A DNA stretch of 64,000 nucleotides from an uncultured Pelagibacteraceae bacterium (GTDB lineage: Bacteria > Pseudomonadota > Alphaproteobacteria > Pelagibacterales > Pelagibacteraceae): positions 32,948 through 96,947 of the forward strand of contig CABYYA010000001.1 in the NCBI GenBank assembly GCA_902523125.1, given 5' to 3'. The position numbers were made by a program, and so were the translations under genes. This document shows positions 19,829 through 29,785 of the stretch, piece by piece. Numbering within the stretch: the stretch's first letter is position 1; the number at the start of each line of letters is the position of its first letter. The notes below the pieces were generated by a model. The model searched no databases. It was not told the origin of the DNA and was given only the letters and a program-made list of their open reading frames with translations.

Positions 19829-20407
19829 TTAATAAATTTTTGTCTTAGTTTCTTCTTTATTTTTCAATCTTTTAATATTTTCTCGATGGGTAAAAAATAT
19901 TAACACAAACATGATTATAAAAAAAAATATATCTTTAAATTGACCAGTGACCAGTAAATAAACAGGAATTGATACAGAAGCAATTAATGAAGATAAAGAT
20001 GAAAATTTTGATATAGCAAAAATTACAAACCAAGATAAAGCAAAAATAATTCCGAAATAAATATTTATAACAAATAGAATACCAACGTATGTTGCAACAC
20101 CTTTCCCTCCTCTAAATTTTAACCATATAGGAAACACATGGCCAAGAAATGCACTTAATGAAGCTAAGTATAGAAAATCTGTGTAATAAATTTTAACAAA
20201 TATAACTGGGATAACAGCTTTTAAAATATCAAGAGCTAGAGTTGTGTATCCAACAATTTTATTTCCAGACCTAAGTACATTCGTAGCCCCAATATTTCCA
20301 GACCCAATTTCTCTTATATCTTTTTTCAAAAAAAATTTTGTTAATATTAATCCAAATGGAATTGAACCCATTAAATAGGAAATTATACCTATGATTAAAA
20401 TGTCCAT
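19829..20407 (-). CDS. plsY: Acyl-phosphate:glycerol-3-phosphate acyltransferase
   Basis: PlsY is the membrane enzyme that acylates glycerol-3-phosphate with the acyl-phosphate made by PlsX. The motifs GSIPFGLI, REIGSGNIGATNVLRSGNK and FRGGKGVAT are diagnostic, and several transmembrane helices are evident. Length is 192 residues. It sits downstream of the pyrC-like gene with a 1-bp gap. PlsX is encoded at 57927-58928 in this window. Confidence 0.95.
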   Translation of the reverse strand: MDILIIGIISYLMGSIPFGLILTKFFLKKDIREIGSGNIGATNVLRSGNKIVGYTTLALDILKAVIPVIFVKIYYTDFLYLASLSAFLGHVFPIWLKFRGGKGVATYVGILFVINIYFGIIFALSWFVIFAISKFSSLSSLIASVSIPVYLLVTGQFKDIFFFIIMFVLIFFTHRENIKRLKNKEETKTKIY

Positions 20408-20408
20408 A

Positions 20409-21695
20409 TTATAGCTTAAATAATTCTTTACCGTTTACAAATGTATTTGTGACTTTACCTTGGAGTTTTTTATCCTCTATAGATGTATTTTTTGATTTTG
20501 AAATAAGTTTATCTTTCTTTACAATCCAAGGTTTGTCTACATCTACTATACAAAAATCAGCATCGTTACCAACAGATAAATTCCCTTTATTTATCCTTAA
20601 TATTTTAGCTGGGTTTGATGTTAATGCTTTGATTATAGTCTCCAGTTTGAGAGATCCATTATGATATAATTCTAAACTTAGAGACAACAGAGTTTCTATG
20701 CCTGACGCGCCAGTTGCTGCTTGAGCAAACGTTAATCTTTTCGATTCTTCATCTTCAGGTTTGTGATCTGAAACTATTACATCAATTAGATCGTCTTTTA
20801 ATCCTTGTACTAAAGCTAATCTATCTTCTTCTCTTCTTAATGGTGGAGATAATTTCAAAAATGTTTTGAAATCTCCTATGTCGTTTTCATTTAAAGATAA
20901 GTTATTAACTGAAACACCACATGTGAATTTTACTATTTCCTTTCTTGATTTAATTACTTCGACAGACTTTTGTGATGATAATTGAGAGATATGATATCTA
21001 CATTTAACCTTTTCCAATAATGTTAAATCTCTCTCGATTAAAATACGTTCAGCAATCTCAGGTATACCAGATAAACCCAATTTAGAGGCAATAATCCCAG
21101 AATTAATCATACCATTTTTTGCAAGCTCATGATCTTCAGCGTGCTGCATAATTAAACTTCTCAAATCTTTGGCAGAATTCATTATTCTAGACATTAATCT
21201 TGGATTTTGAATTGTTTTAACACCATCAGTAAATGCAATTATTCCTTTACTTTGTAAGAGACCAAATTCAGTCATGTTTTTACCCTCAGTATTCCTCGTT
21301 AAGGAAGCACATGGAAAAATATTTATTTTTGATTTATCTCTTCCTCTTCTTTTTAAAAAATCGACTATAGATACGTTGTCAATTACTGGATCTGTATTAG
21401 GCATTGTTACTACTGAGGTGACACCCCCAGAGAGTGCTGCATTACTTAATGTTCTAAAATTTTCTTTATACTCATACCCCGGTTCACCAACAAAAACTCG
21501 CATATCAACTAATCCAGGAAAAATATACTTTCCTTTTAGATCAGTTGGTTTTTCTCTACTTGGTAAATTATTAATATTTACTTTTTTTCCAACAGCCTCA
21601 ATTTTTCCATCTTCACTTATAATCAAACCTCCATTTTCATTTATGAAGTTATGAGGATCAATTATATTAGCATTTATAAAATATTGTTTTTTCAT
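20409..21695 (-). CDS. Dihydroorotase-like protein lacking metal ligands (pseudo-DHOase, PyrC'/PyrX type)
   Basis: The fold is that of the amidohydrolase superfamily, and the gene is coupled to pyrB (TAATG overlap at 21695, which decides the start; an ATG 24 bp upstream lies inside pyrB). In active dihydroorotases the FPGLVD motif is followed by HxH. Here the segment reads DMRVFVGEPG, so both metal-binding histidines are Arg and Phe. The later DHAPH-type motif reads SDHKPE. Substrate-side PNTDP is kept. In pseudomonads a comparable inactive DHOase is a structural partner of aspartate transcarbamoylase, and the same role is inferred here. Length is 428 residues. Confidence 0.88.
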   Translation of the reverse strand: MKKQYFINANIIDPHNFINENGGLIISEDGKIEAVGKKVNINNLPSREKPTDLKGKYIFPGLVDMRVFVGEPGYEYKENFRTLSNAALSGGVTSVVTMPNTDPVIDNVSIVDFLKRRGRDKSKINIFPCASLTRNTEGKNMTEFGLLQSKGIIAFTDGVKTIQNPRLMSRIMNSAKDLRSLIMQHAEDHELAKNGMINSGIIASKLGLSGIPEIAERILIERDLTLLEKVKCRYHISQLSSQKSVEVIKSRKEIVKFTCGVSVNNLSLNENDIGDFKTFLKLSPPLRREEDRLALVQGLKDDLIDVIVSDHKPEDEESKRLTFAQAATGASGIETLLSLSLELYHNGSLKLETIIKALTSNPAKILRINKGNLSVGNDADFCIVDVDKPWIVKKDKLISKSKNTSIEDKKLQGKVTNTFVNGKELFKL

Positions 21696-22636
21696 TATGT
21701 ACAAAATATTTTTAGACAAGCCATTCTTACTGCAACACCTAATTCAACTTGTTCTTTAATTACACTTTTGTTGATATCATCGGCTAGCATTGTATCTATT
21801 TCTATACCTCTATTCATTGGGCCAGGATGCATAATTAAAGCATCAGATTTAGCGTGTTCTAATTTATCAGGTGTTAATCCGTAATATTCATAATACTCTC
21901 TATTGGACGAAAGGTATGAACTTGTCATTCGTTCACTTTGTAATCTTAACATCATAACAATATCGCAATCTTTCAACCCTTTTTTCATATCTGTAAAAGT
22001 TGAAACACCGAATTTTTCAATTTCTCTCGGCATAAGATTTGTTGGAGCAATTATGTTTACTTCTGCACCTAACATACTAAGTAAATAAATATTTGATCTT
22101 GCTACCCTTGAATGAAGTATATCTCCACAGATTGCGATTTTTAATCCTTGAATTTTATTTTTTCGAGTAATAATTGTTAATGCGTCCAATAAAGCTTGGG
22201 TAGGGTGCTCTCTTCTTCCGTCACCAGCATTTAGAACTGCACAATTTACTTTTTGTGAAAGTAGATTACATGCTCCAGAGTCTTGATGTCTAATTACAAT
22301 AATATCAGGATGCATTGCATTAAGTGTCATTGCCGTATCTATCAATGTTTCACCTTTTTTAATTGCTGAGTTGCTAATATTCATAGACATAACGTCAGCT
22401 CCAAGTCTTTTACCAGCTAATTCAAAAGAGCTTTGAGTTCTAGTGGATGGCTCAAAAAATAAATTAATTTGAGTTTTACCACTTAAAATATCAACTTTTT
22501 TATTTTTACTTTGATTTACTTTTATAAATGAATTTGCTTCATCAAGTATTAAATTGACATCATTAATCGATAGATCTTGGATTCCTAACAAATGTTTTTG
22601 TGAAATTTTAATAGCTTTGTTTGTTTTAATAGCCAT
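21695..22636 (-). CDS. pyrB: Aspartate carbamoyltransferase catalytic subunit
   Basis: PyrB condenses carbamoyl phosphate with aspartate, the first committed pyrimidine step. The carbamoyl-phosphate loop appears in [32 protein letters not shown] is conserved, and [11 protein letters not shown] is near the C-terminus. The ATG at 22636 ([19 protein letters not shown]) gives 313 residues, the family length. An upstream start at 22675 would overlap ruvX spacing and add an unconserved hydrophobic stretch. It is coupled to the pseudo-dihydroorotase gene. Confidence 0.95.
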   Translation of the reverse strand: MAIKTNKAIKISQKHLLGIQDLSINDVNLILDEANSFIKVNQSKNKKVDILSGKTQINLFFEPSTRTQSSFELAGKRLGADVMSMNISNSAIKKGETLIDTAMTLNAMHPDIIVIRHQDSGACNLLSQKVNCAVLNAGDGRREHPTQALLDALTIITRKNKIQGLKIAICGDILHSRVARSNIYLLSMLGAEVNIIAPTNLMPREIEKFGVSTFTDMKKGLKDCDIVMMLRLQSERMTSSYLSSNREYYEYYGLTPDKLEHAKSDALIMHPGPMNRGIEIDTMLADDINKSVIKEQVELGVAVRMACLKIFCT

Positions 22637-22678
22637 TAAAACCAACTCTATAACTATAAACCTCTGTAATAGCAAGTA

Positions 22679-23134
22679 TTAATTGTTTAGAAAATCCAAA
22701 GCCCCTTGCAATATAAAAGCAGCAGCGTTTTCATCTATCTTTTTTTCCCTTTTACTAACATTAATATCTAATTGACTAGATAGGTTAAAAGCACCAACAG
22801 TTGAAAGTCTCTCATCCCACAGGCAAATCGGAATGTCTAAGTTTTTTTCAATATTTTCTGTGGTATCTTTCACTGATTGAGCTGACCTACCTGAAGATCC
22901 ATCCATATTTAAAGGATTTCCAACAATGATCCCTTTTATATTATTTTCATTAATAATTAATCTGAGTTCATCAATAAGATCCTTAAGCGAATTTCTATTT
23001 ATTGTTTTATGCGGAGTGGCTATTAGTTGTTTTTCATCACAGATTGACACACCAATTCTTTTAGAGCCCAGGTCTAAACCTATCAATCTACACTTATCTG
23101 AGTGTTTCTTTTTGAATTCCTCTAAAGTGATCAT
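22679..23134 (-). CDS. ruvX: Putative pre-16S rRNA nuclease / Holliday junction resolvase YqgF
   Basis: YqgF (RuvX) has an RNase H-like fold and is linked to 16S rRNA 5'-end maturation; a Holliday junction role was proposed earlier. The sequence shows the family pattern IGLDLGSKRIGVSI with the catalytic Asp, GIIVGNPLNMDGSSG, and LWDERLSTVGA. Length is 151 residues. It lies upstream of pyrB and diverges from gatC across 50 bp. Confidence 0.92.
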   Translation of the reverse strand: MITLEEFKKKHSDKCRLIGLDLGSKRIGVSICDEKQLIATPHKTINRNSLKDLIDELRLIINENNIKGIIVGNPLNMDGSSGRSAQSVKDTTENIEKNLDIPICLWDERLSTVGAFNLSSQLDINVSKREKKIDENAAAFILQGALDFLNN

Positions 23135-23184
23135 ATTGTATATTTTAAACTTAAGTGATACTTTGCGTCATATTTAAATAGCAT

Positions 23185-23472
23185 ATGAGCATAGATCTTA
23201 AAACAATAAAGCATATATCTAAATTAGCAAGAATTTCAGTTGATGAGCAAAGAGCTGAAAAATTGGCTGGAGATTTAAATTCTATTTTTGATTTCATTGA
23301 AAAACTTAATGAATTAAAAACGGATAATGTAGAACCATTAACTTCTATTGCTGAAACAACCTTAAAATTAAGATCTGATGAAGTAAAAAGTAAAAATATA
23401 AGAGAACAAATTATTAAAAATTCTCCTCAGGATAATGAGGATTATTTTGTAGTGCCTAAGGTGATTGAATAA
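23185..23472 (+). CDS. gatC: Asp/Glu-tRNA amidotransferase subunit C
   Basis: GatC stabilises the GatAB amidotransferase. The 95-residue protein shows the typical start DLKTIKHISKLARI and the segment LNSIFDFIEKLNELKTDNVEPL. It overlaps gatA by one base and heads a gatCAB operon. A TATTTA box at 23171 lies only 8 nt upstream of the ATG, so the leader is probably very short. Confidence 0.95.
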   Translation: MSIDLKTIKHISKLARISVDEQRAEKLAGDLNSIFDFIEKLNELKTDNVEPLTSIAETTLKLRSDEVKSKNIREQIIKNSPQDNEDYFVVPKVIE

Positions 23473-24929
23473 TGTCAGATATAACAAAACAATCTCTTAC
23501 TGAATTAGTTGAAAATATAAAAAATAAGAAACTTTCTTCAACAGATGTAACCAAAGCATTTATTGATAGATCTGAAAAATCTGAGGAATTGAATGCTTAT
23601 ATTACAAATGATTTTACTTCAGCCATAGATAAGGCAAAAAAATTTGATCAAAAACCTAATTTAGATTTAAAACTGCCTGGTATTCCAATGGCGGTTAAGG
23701 ATTTATTTTGTACCAAAAATATTAAAACAACTGCTGGTAGTAAAATTTTGAATAACTTTGTACCAACTTATGAATCAACCGTAACCGAAAATATCTGGAA
23801 TGAAGGTGCAATACTTCTAGGTAAGTTAAACTGTGATGAGTTTGCAATGGGTTCATCAAATGAAACAAGTTTCTTTGGTAATGTACAAAATCCTATTGAT
23901 AAAAATTTAGTCCCAGGTGGATCATCTGGTGGTTCAGCTTCAGCTGTAGCTGGACAACTAACACCTATTACAATTGGTACCGATACTGGTGGATCAATTA
24001 GACAACCAGCCTCTTTCACTGGAATTGTAGGATTAAAACCTACATATGGAAGTTGCTCAAGATATGGGATAGTTGCTTTTGCTTCATCATTGGATCAAGC
24101 CGGACCTATGGCACAAAATGTTAAAGATTGTGCTTTATTACATGAAGTGATTAGTTCCTACGATCCTAAAGACTCTACTTCGATAAATTTTAAAAGAAAT
24201 CATTTCAGCAAGGAACTTACAAATAACATAAAAGGAAAAAAAATTGGAATACCAAAAGAGTATAGAGTTGATGGTATGCCAAAAGAAATTGAAGATCTTT
24301 GGCAAAAGGGCATTCAGTATATTAAAGATTGTGGTGCTGAAACCATTGATATTTCTCTACCATATACAAGTTATGCCTTACCAACATATTATATAGTTGC
24401 TCCAGCAGAGGCATCATCAAACTTAGCAAGATATGATGGAGTTAAGTATGGATTTAGAGCCAAAGGAGAAAATTTAATTGATATGTATGAGAAAACAAGA
24501 TCAGAAGGTTTTGGAGCTGAAGTTCAAAGAAGAATTATGATTGGAACTTATGTTTTGTCTTCAGGATATTATGATGCATATTATCTTAAAGCTCAAAAAG
24601 TAAGGAAACTCATTAAAAATGATTTTGATGAAGCATATAAAAAAGTTGATGCAATTTTAACTCCATCAACACCTAGCTCAGCATTTAAAATAGGTGAAAA
24701 AACAAATGATCCAGTTTCAATGTATCTAAATGACATATTTACTGTTCCTGTTAACTTAGCTGGACTCCCAGGCGTCTCAATACCTGCCGGACATGACTCA
24801 AAAGGTTACCCTTTAGGTTTACAAATTATTGGCAAAGCTTTTGATGAACAGAATATATTGAATATAGCTTATGCTATGGAAGAAAAGATCAATTTTAAAA
24901 ACAAAATTACTGATTGGTGGATAAAATGA
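23472..24929 (+). CDS. gatA: Asp/Glu-tRNA amidotransferase subunit A
   Basis: GatA is the amidase that releases ammonia from glutamine for conversion of Glu-tRNA(Gln) or Asp-tRNA(Asn). The amidase signature triad is present: Lys in MAVKDLFCT, and serines in [13 protein letters not shown] and [12 protein letters not shown]. Length is 485 residues. It is coupled to gatC and to gatB (ATGA overlap). Presence of the complex implies indirect charging of tRNA(Gln) and/or tRNA(Asn). Confidence 0.97.
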   Translation: MSDITKQSLTELVENIKNKKLSSTDVTKAFIDRSEKSEELNAYITNDFTSAIDKAKKFDQKPNLDLKLPGIPMAVKDLFCTKNIKTTAGSKILNNFVPTYESTVTENIWNEGAILLGKLNCDEFAMGSSNETSFFGNVQNPIDKNLVPGGSSGGSASAVAGQLTPITIGTDTGGSIRQPASFTGIVGLKPTYGSCSRYGIVAFASSLDQAGPMAQNVKDCALLHEVISSYDPKDSTSINFKRNHFSKELTNNIKGKKIGIPKEYRVDGMPKEIEDLWQKGIQYIKDCGAETIDISLPYTSYALPTYYIVAPAEASSNLARYDGVKYGFRAKGENLIDMYEKTRSEGFGAEVQRRIMIGTYVLSSGYYDAYYLKAQKVRKLIKNDFDEAYKKVDAILTPSTPSSAFKIGEKTNDPVSMYLNDIFTVPVNLAGLPGVSIPAGHDSKGYPLGLQIIGKAFDEQNILNIAYAMEEKINFKNKITDWWIK

Positions 24930-26401
24930 GTAAAAAATATTCAGAATACTTTATTAATCGAAAAGATAATCAGTATGAGGTTGTAATTGGTTTAGAAGTT
25001 CACGCTCAAGTCTTATCTGAGTCAAAATTATTTTCTAATTCAGCAACCAAATTTGGAGCAGAACCTAATACGCAAGTTAGTTTAGTTGATGCTGCATTTC
25101 CAGGAATGTTACCAGTAATAAATGAATTTTGTGTCAAACAAGCAATTAAAACTGGTATTGGCCTTAACGCAAAAATTAATAAACGTTCAGTATTTGATAG
25201 AAAAAATTATTTTTATGCTGATTTGCCCCAAGGATATCAAATTTCACAATTTAAAGATCCAATAGTAGGTGAGGGCAAAGTTATTTTGGATATGCCTAAT
25301 GGTCAAAAAGAAGTTGGAATAGAGAGATTACATTTAGAACAAGACGCTGGAAAAAGTATTCATGATCTCGACCCACAAAATACCTTTGTAGATTTAAATA
25401 GATCAGGGGTAGCTTTAATGGAAATAGTGAGCAAACCTGATCTAAGATCACCAGATGAGGTTAATGCTTACATCAAAAAACTAAGATCTATAATGAGGTA
25501 TCTAGGAACTTGTGATGGTAATATGCAAGAAGGTTCTTTAAGAGCTGATGTAAATGTCTCTGTCAGACCAAAAGGCTCAAAAGAATTTGGGACTCGATGT
25601 GAAATTAAAAATGTTAATTCAATAAAGTTTATGCAGATGGCAATAGAATATGAGGCTAATAGGCAAGTTGATTTAATAGAAGAAGGTAAAACTATTGATC
25701 AAGAAACTAGACTTTTTGATACAAAAAAAAATGAGACAAGATCAATGAGATCAAAAGAAGATGCTCATGATTACAGATATTTTCCTGACCCTGATTTGCT
25801 ACCTTTAGAGGTTTCAGAAAAATTTATTGAAGAACTTAGAAATGATATTCCAGAACTTCCAGATGATAAAAAGAAAAGATTTATTGAAGAGTTTAAATTG
25901 TCTCCTTATGAAGCAAATATTTTAGTATCTGATATTGATACTGCGAAATACTTTGAAGAGGTTGTAACTAAAATGGGTAAAAACAAAAATATTAAGTTAG
26001 CAGTCAATTGGATTACAGGAGAACTATTTGCTGTTTTAAATAGCAAAGGTTTAGAAATTTCTCAAAGTCCAGTGAGTGCTAAGAATTTCGCTATTTTGAT
26101 AAATCTAATTAAGAATGGAACTATCTCGGGAAAGATAGCAAAAACTGTTTTTGAATTGATGATTGATGGTGATAAAGATCCTCAAAAGATTGTAGAAGAA
26201 AAAGGATTAAAACAACAAAGTGATCCAAAAGCTTTAGAGGCATTAATTGATAAAATAATTAATGATAACAGAGAAAAAGCTATTGAATATAAACAAGGTA
26301 AAGAAAAATTATTCGGTTTTTTTGTTGGTCAAGCGATGAAGGCATCAGGTGGAAAAGCTAACCCTCAGTTAATCAATGAGATCCTAAAGAAAAAATTATA
26401 A
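24926..26401 (+). CDS. gatB: Asp/Glu-tRNA amidotransferase subunit B
   Basis: GatB binds the misacylated tRNA and activates the acyl group with ATP. The sequence has [20 protein letters not shown] near residue 20, [10 protein letters not shown], and [11 protein letters not shown], all GatB hallmarks. A helical YqeY-like tail domain follows, rich in KxIxDNxEKA segments. The ATG at 24926 overlapping the gatA stop is preferred over a TTG 12 bp earlier. Length is 491 residues. Confidence 0.97.
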   Translation: MSKKYSEYFINRKDNQYEVVIGLEVHAQVLSESKLFSNSATKFGAEPNTQVSLVDAAFPGMLPVINEFCVKQAIKTGIGLNAKINKRSVFDRKNYFYADLPQGYQISQFKDPIVGEGKVILDMPNGQKEVGIERLHLEQDAGKSIHDLDPQNTFVDLNRSGVALMEIVSKPDLRSPDEVNAYIKKLRSIMRYLGTCDGNMQEGSLRADVNVSVRPKGSKEFGTRCEIKNVNSIKFMQMAIEYEANRQVDLIEEGKTIDQETRLFDTKKNETRSMRSKEDAHDYRYFPDPDLLPLEVSEKFIEELRNDIPELPDDKKKRFIEEFKLSPYEANILVSDIDTAKYFEEVVTKMGKNKNIKLAVNWITGELFAVLNSKGLEISQSPVSAKNFAILINLIKNGTISGKIAKTVFELMIDGDKDPQKIVEEKGLKQQSDPKALEALIDKIINDNREKAIEYKQGKEKLFGFFVGQAMKASGGKANPQLINEILKKKL

Positions 26402-26405
26402 GGTT

Positions 26406-27056
26406 ATGGGTTCAGACCTTAACATCACTAAACATTTACAAGACTATATCCTTAAGAATGGTTTGAAATTGCATCCAATTCAAAAAGAAATAATAGATTA
26501 CAACTTATCACTTGGTGATACAAAAAGAATGCAAATCTCTATTTCTCAATGTCAATTTCTACATCTGATTATTAAGGTTTCCAAAATCAAAAAAGTCCTA
26601 GAGATTGGAACTTTTACAGGTTTAAGTACGTTATCTATGGCTTTAGCATTACCAAATGAAGGAAGCATAATAGCATTAGATAAAAATGAGGAGACAAACA
26701 AAGTTGCTCAAAAATTTTTTAAAAAAGCTAAACAAGATTATAAAATTAAAACTATAATTAAACCAGCATTAGAAACCTTGATGAGTATTAGAAATGAAAA
26801 ATTTGATTTAGTCTTTATTGATGCAGATAAAATTAATTACAAAAAATATTATGAGATTTCGTTAGATTTATTGAATAAAGAGGGTTTAGTGATAATTGAC
26901 AATGTATTATGGCATGGAGAAGTTATTAATAAAGATATTAATGATAAATTTACTAAAAGTATAAGAGATTTGAATGATTTTATCTCTAAAGATAAGAGAA
27001 TTGAAAAAGTCATGGTACCATTTGGTGATGGAATGACTGTTTGTAGGAAGGTTTAA
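26406..27056 (+). CDS. SAM-dependent O-methyltransferase (COMT-like, Methyltransf_3 family)
   Basis: This is a class I methyltransferase of the catechol/caffeoyl-CoA O-methyltransferase type. The SAM-binding motif LEIGTFTGLSTLSMAL is at about residues 62-77, and the metal-binding acidic region IDADKINYKKYYE and IIDNVLWHGEV follow. Length is 216 residues. It is 4 bp after gatB and one base before trhO. The substrate cannot be told from sequence. Confidence 0.85.
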   Translation: MGSDLNITKHLQDYILKNGLKLHPIQKEIIDYNLSLGDTKRMQISISQCQFLHLIIKVSKIKKVLEIGTFTGLSTLSMALALPNEGSIIALDKNEETNKVAQKFFKKAKQDYKIKTIIKPALETLMSIRNEKFDLVFIDADKINYKKYYEISLDLLNKEGLVIIDNVLWHGEVINKDINDKFTKSIRDLNDFISKDKRIEKVMVPFGDGMTVCRKV

Positions 27057-27964
27057 TGTTCACTATATTCGGTTTTTATAAATTTCAAAAAATAAATAAT
27101 TTAAAAAAAAACCAAATAAAATTAAATAATCTCTTGTTAGATAAAAACATAAATGGATCAATTATTATATCCAAAGAAGGTTTAAATGGATCTATTTCTG
27201 GAATAAATAAGGATATTAAAACTGTAATTATTCAAATCAAAAAATGTTTGAATATAAAAGAATTTGATAGTTTTAATAATTCTAAAAGTAGATTTCAACC
27301 TTTTCATAAACCAAAAGTTAAAATCAAAAAAGAAGTTGTACCGATGGACCTAAAAATAACGAATAGATTAAAAAAAAAGAATAGTCATATAGAGCCAACA
27401 GAATGGAATAAATTAATAAAAAATAAAAAAACTCTTTTATTAGATGCAAGAAAACCTTTTGAACATAAAGTTGGTTCTTTTAAAAAATCAGTAAACCCTA
27501 AAATAGGTAACTTTAGAGATTTTCCAAAATACTTAAAAAAGTTAAAAAAAGATGAGCCAATAGCAATGTTTTGTACTGGAGGAATAAGATGTGAAAAAGC
27601 GTCTGTATATTTAGAGAAAAAGGGTTTTAGGAATATTTATCAATTAAAAGGTGGAATTCTGAATTATTTAAAGAAAGTAAAACAAAAAAATAGTCTATGG
27701 AAAGGTGAATGTTTTGTATTTGATAACAGAGTAAGTTTAAAGCACGGTCTAGAACAGGGAACATATTCAATTTGTGGTGGATGCAGGCAACCAATTTCAG
27801 TGAAGGATAAAAAATCTGATAAATATGAAGAGGGTGTAACTTGCCCTAATTGTTTTAATAAACTCTCAAAAGTTCAAAAATCTCGTTTTAGAATGAGACA
27901 AAGTCAGATATATAAAGCAAAGCTATCAGGAAAAAAATATAATTTCCAAAAAGAATTTAATTAA
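27056..27964 (+). CDS. trhO: tRNA uridine-34 hydroxylase TrhO (rhodanese-domain, YceA family)
   Basis: TrhO hydroxylates uridine 34 of certain tRNAs to ho5U in an oxygen-dependent way, the first step toward cmo5U-type wobble modification. An N-terminal ferredoxin-like domain includes IIISKEGLNGSISG. A rhodanese domain has its active loop CTGGIRCEKAS at 173-183, with Cys173 and Cys179. A C-terminal zinc-like cysteine cluster (CGGCRQ...CPNC) is visible. Length is 302 residues. Confidence 0.9.
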   Translation: MFTIFGFYKFQKINNLKKNQIKLNNLLLDKNINGSIIISKEGLNGSISGINKDIKTVIIQIKKCLNIKEFDSFNNSKSRFQPFHKPKVKIKKEVVPMDLKITNRLKKKNSHIEPTEWNKLIKNKKTLLLDARKPFEHKVGSFKKSVNPKIGNFRDFPKYLKKLKKDEPIAMFCTGGIRCEKASVYLEKKGFRNIYQLKGGILNYLKKVKQKNSLWKGECFVFDNRVSLKHGLEQGTYSICGGCRQPISVKDKKSDKYEEGVTCPNCFNKLSKVQKSRFRMRQSQIYKAKLSGKKYNFQKEFN

Positions 27965-27972
27965 GGATTTAT

Positions 27973-29343
27973 TTGTCACAATCTTTCAAATTAACTAAAG
28001 ATCCAATATGGTTTTTGCTTAGAAAAGTTACTATCCCAGCAAGTGTTGGTTCATTATTTCAAACTTTTTACAATTTAGTAGATACTTGGTTCGCAGGAAG
28101 AATATCTGCTGAAGCAATAGCAGCAATTGAAAAATCTTTTCCAATTTACTTTACCATTATTGCGATAGGAGTTGGATTAACGGCAGGGACTAATACTTTA
28201 ATTGGAAATAATATAGGTGCTAAGGATAAGAGGAAGGCGTCATTATTTGTTGCACAGTCAATTATATTTGCAATCTTTTTGTCGATTCTAGTAACTTTTT
28301 TTGGTTTGAATGTTTCAGATTTTTTACTTTCCTTAATGGGATCAGACCAAGAGGGAATTATTTTAACTAGAAAATATCTTGATGTAATTTTTTATGGAAC
28401 AATAATAGTTTTGATCCAGATTTCATTAAATGGAACTTTAAATGCACAAGGGGATACAAAAAGCTATAGAAACGTTTTAATTTTTAGTTTCTTTTTAAAC
28501 ATTATTCTAAATCCATTATTTATTTTTGGTTATAGTTTTGTACCAGCTTTTGGTATAGCTGGACTTGCTATTGCAACTGTAGTAGCACAATTTATTGGTC
28601 TTCTATATTTAGCCTACAAAGTTTATTGTTGTGAGTTAAAACAATATCTTAAGCCTGAGTGTTTTATACCAAAATTCAACCTTCTAGGAGAACTCCTATA
28701 TCAGACAATTCCTGTAATGTTCAGTATGTTATTAATTGGTGTAGGTATATTTAATATTCTTTACTTCATTGGTAAATTTGGAGATTTAGCTACTGCTGGT
28801 TACGGTGCTGCTTTGCGAATTGAGCAAGTTTTTTTACTTCCGGTAATTGGTTTAAATACTGCAGTATTATCTATTGGGGGACAAAATTTTGGTGCAAAAA
28901 ATTTTGATAGATTAAGAGAATTATATAAAAAGGCTCTTTTTTTTGGATCATCTTTTATGATTTGTGCGGGAATAATAATTTTTTTGGGTGCAGAATTTTT
29001 AGTTTCATTATTTACTGATAATTCAGAGGCTATAAAACATGGCACAATATATTTAAAAGTTGCTGCATTGATTGGTCCAATTTATCCTGTTTTTTTTATA
29101 ACAACTGCAGTATTCCAAGCAGTTAAAAAACCACTATATAGTCTTTACTTGAGTGTTTTAAGACTAACAGCGCTTCCATTTTTAAGTTTGTGGTATGTAA
29201 TTAATATTAAAGGGGGAGATTATCAGGATATTTTTTACACAATATTAGTAACAAATTGGTTTATGGGAATTGCAGTTCTTATGTTTATTGGGTATTTTTT
29301 GAACAATGTTTTCAAACAAAATAAAAGTCTTTTTACTTATTAG
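27973..29343 (+). CDS. MATE-family multidrug/Na+ efflux transporter
   Basis: MATE proteins export organic cations and drugs in exchange for Na+ or H+. The 456-residue sequence is hydrophobic with about twelve membrane segments. It shows the MATE start pattern (IWFLLRKVTIPASVGSLFQTFYNLVDTWF) and repeated halves beginning near residue 235 (GELLYQTIPVMFSMLL). The apparent start is TTG, 8 bp after trhO; no better ATG lies near. The 3' end overlaps the nuclease gene by 38 bp. Substrate unknown. Confidence 0.88.
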   Translation: MSQSFKLTKDPIWFLLRKVTIPASVGSLFQTFYNLVDTWFAGRISAEAIAAIEKSFPIYFTIIAIGVGLTAGTNTLIGNNIGAKDKRKASLFVAQSIIFAIFLSILVTFFGLNVSDFLLSLMGSDQEGIILTRKYLDVIFYGTIIVLIQISLNGTLNAQGDTKSYRNVLIFSFFLNIILNPLFIFGYSFVPAFGIAGLAIATVVAQFIGLLYLAYKVYCCELKQYLKPECFIPKFNLLGELLYQTIPVMFSMLLIGVGIFNILYFIGKFGDLATAGYGAALRIEQVFLLPVIGLNTAVLSIGGQNFGAKNFDRLRELYKKALFFGSSFMICAGIIIFLGAEFLVSLFTDNSEAIKHGTIYLKVAALIGPIYPVFFITTAVFQAVKKPLYSLYLSVLRLTALPFLSLWYVINIKGGDYQDIFYTILVTNWFMGIAVLMFIGYFLNNVFKQNKSLFTY

Positions 29344-29785
29344 CATTTGTCTAATATTTTTTTTAATCACTTCTTTTGATGTCAAATCTAACAAAGCAAA
29401 GGTTGTTGATGGAGATACTATTCATTTAAATGGGGAAAAAATTCGCTTTAGTGGCATTGATGCTCCTGAAATTAAACAAGTATGTATCAAGAATAATGAG
29501 GTAATTAAATGTGGGATACGGGCAAAAGAACTACTTATTAATAAGATAGGTAAAAATAAAGTAAAATGTGTAAATGAGGGTGTAGATCGATATAAGAGAA
29601 TTTTAGCTGAATGTTTTGTAAATAATCAAAGTCTATCCAAGTATCTTGTAAGGGAGGGATTTGCTTTTGCTTACAGGAAATATTCAACAAAATTTATTGA
29701 AGATGAAAATTATGCAAAAAAAAATAAAAAAGGTATGTGGTCAATGACTTTTGAGTATCCTTGGGATTATAGAAGAAAAAATTAG
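29306..29785 (+). CDS. Secreted thermonuclease (SNase-like, TNase family)
   Basis: The 159-residue protein starts with a lysine-containing segment and a hydrophobic signal anchor (about residues 8-24), and then a staphylococcal nuclease-like domain. The VDGDTIHLNGEKIRFSGIDAPE motif holds the calcium and phosphate-binding Asp/Arg/Glu residues, and DRYKRILAECF contains the second catalytic arginine region. It probably degrades DNA or RNA outside the cytoplasm. It overlaps the MATE gene by 38 bp and its stop overlaps the convergent permease gene by 4 bp. Confidence 0.87.
   Translation: MFSNKIKVFLLISICLIFFLITSFDVKSNKAKVVDGDTIHLNGEKIRFSGIDAPEIKQVCIKNNEVIKCGIRAKELLINKIGKNKVKCVNEGVDRYKRILAECFVNNQSLSKYLVREGFAFAYRKYSTKFIEDENYAKKNKKGMWSMTFEYPWDYRRKN

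Noticed and set aside
21274-21654. Open frame on the plus strand opposite the dihydroorotase-like gene
   Set aside because: Entirely antisense to a recognisable gene, without ribosome site or known motif.
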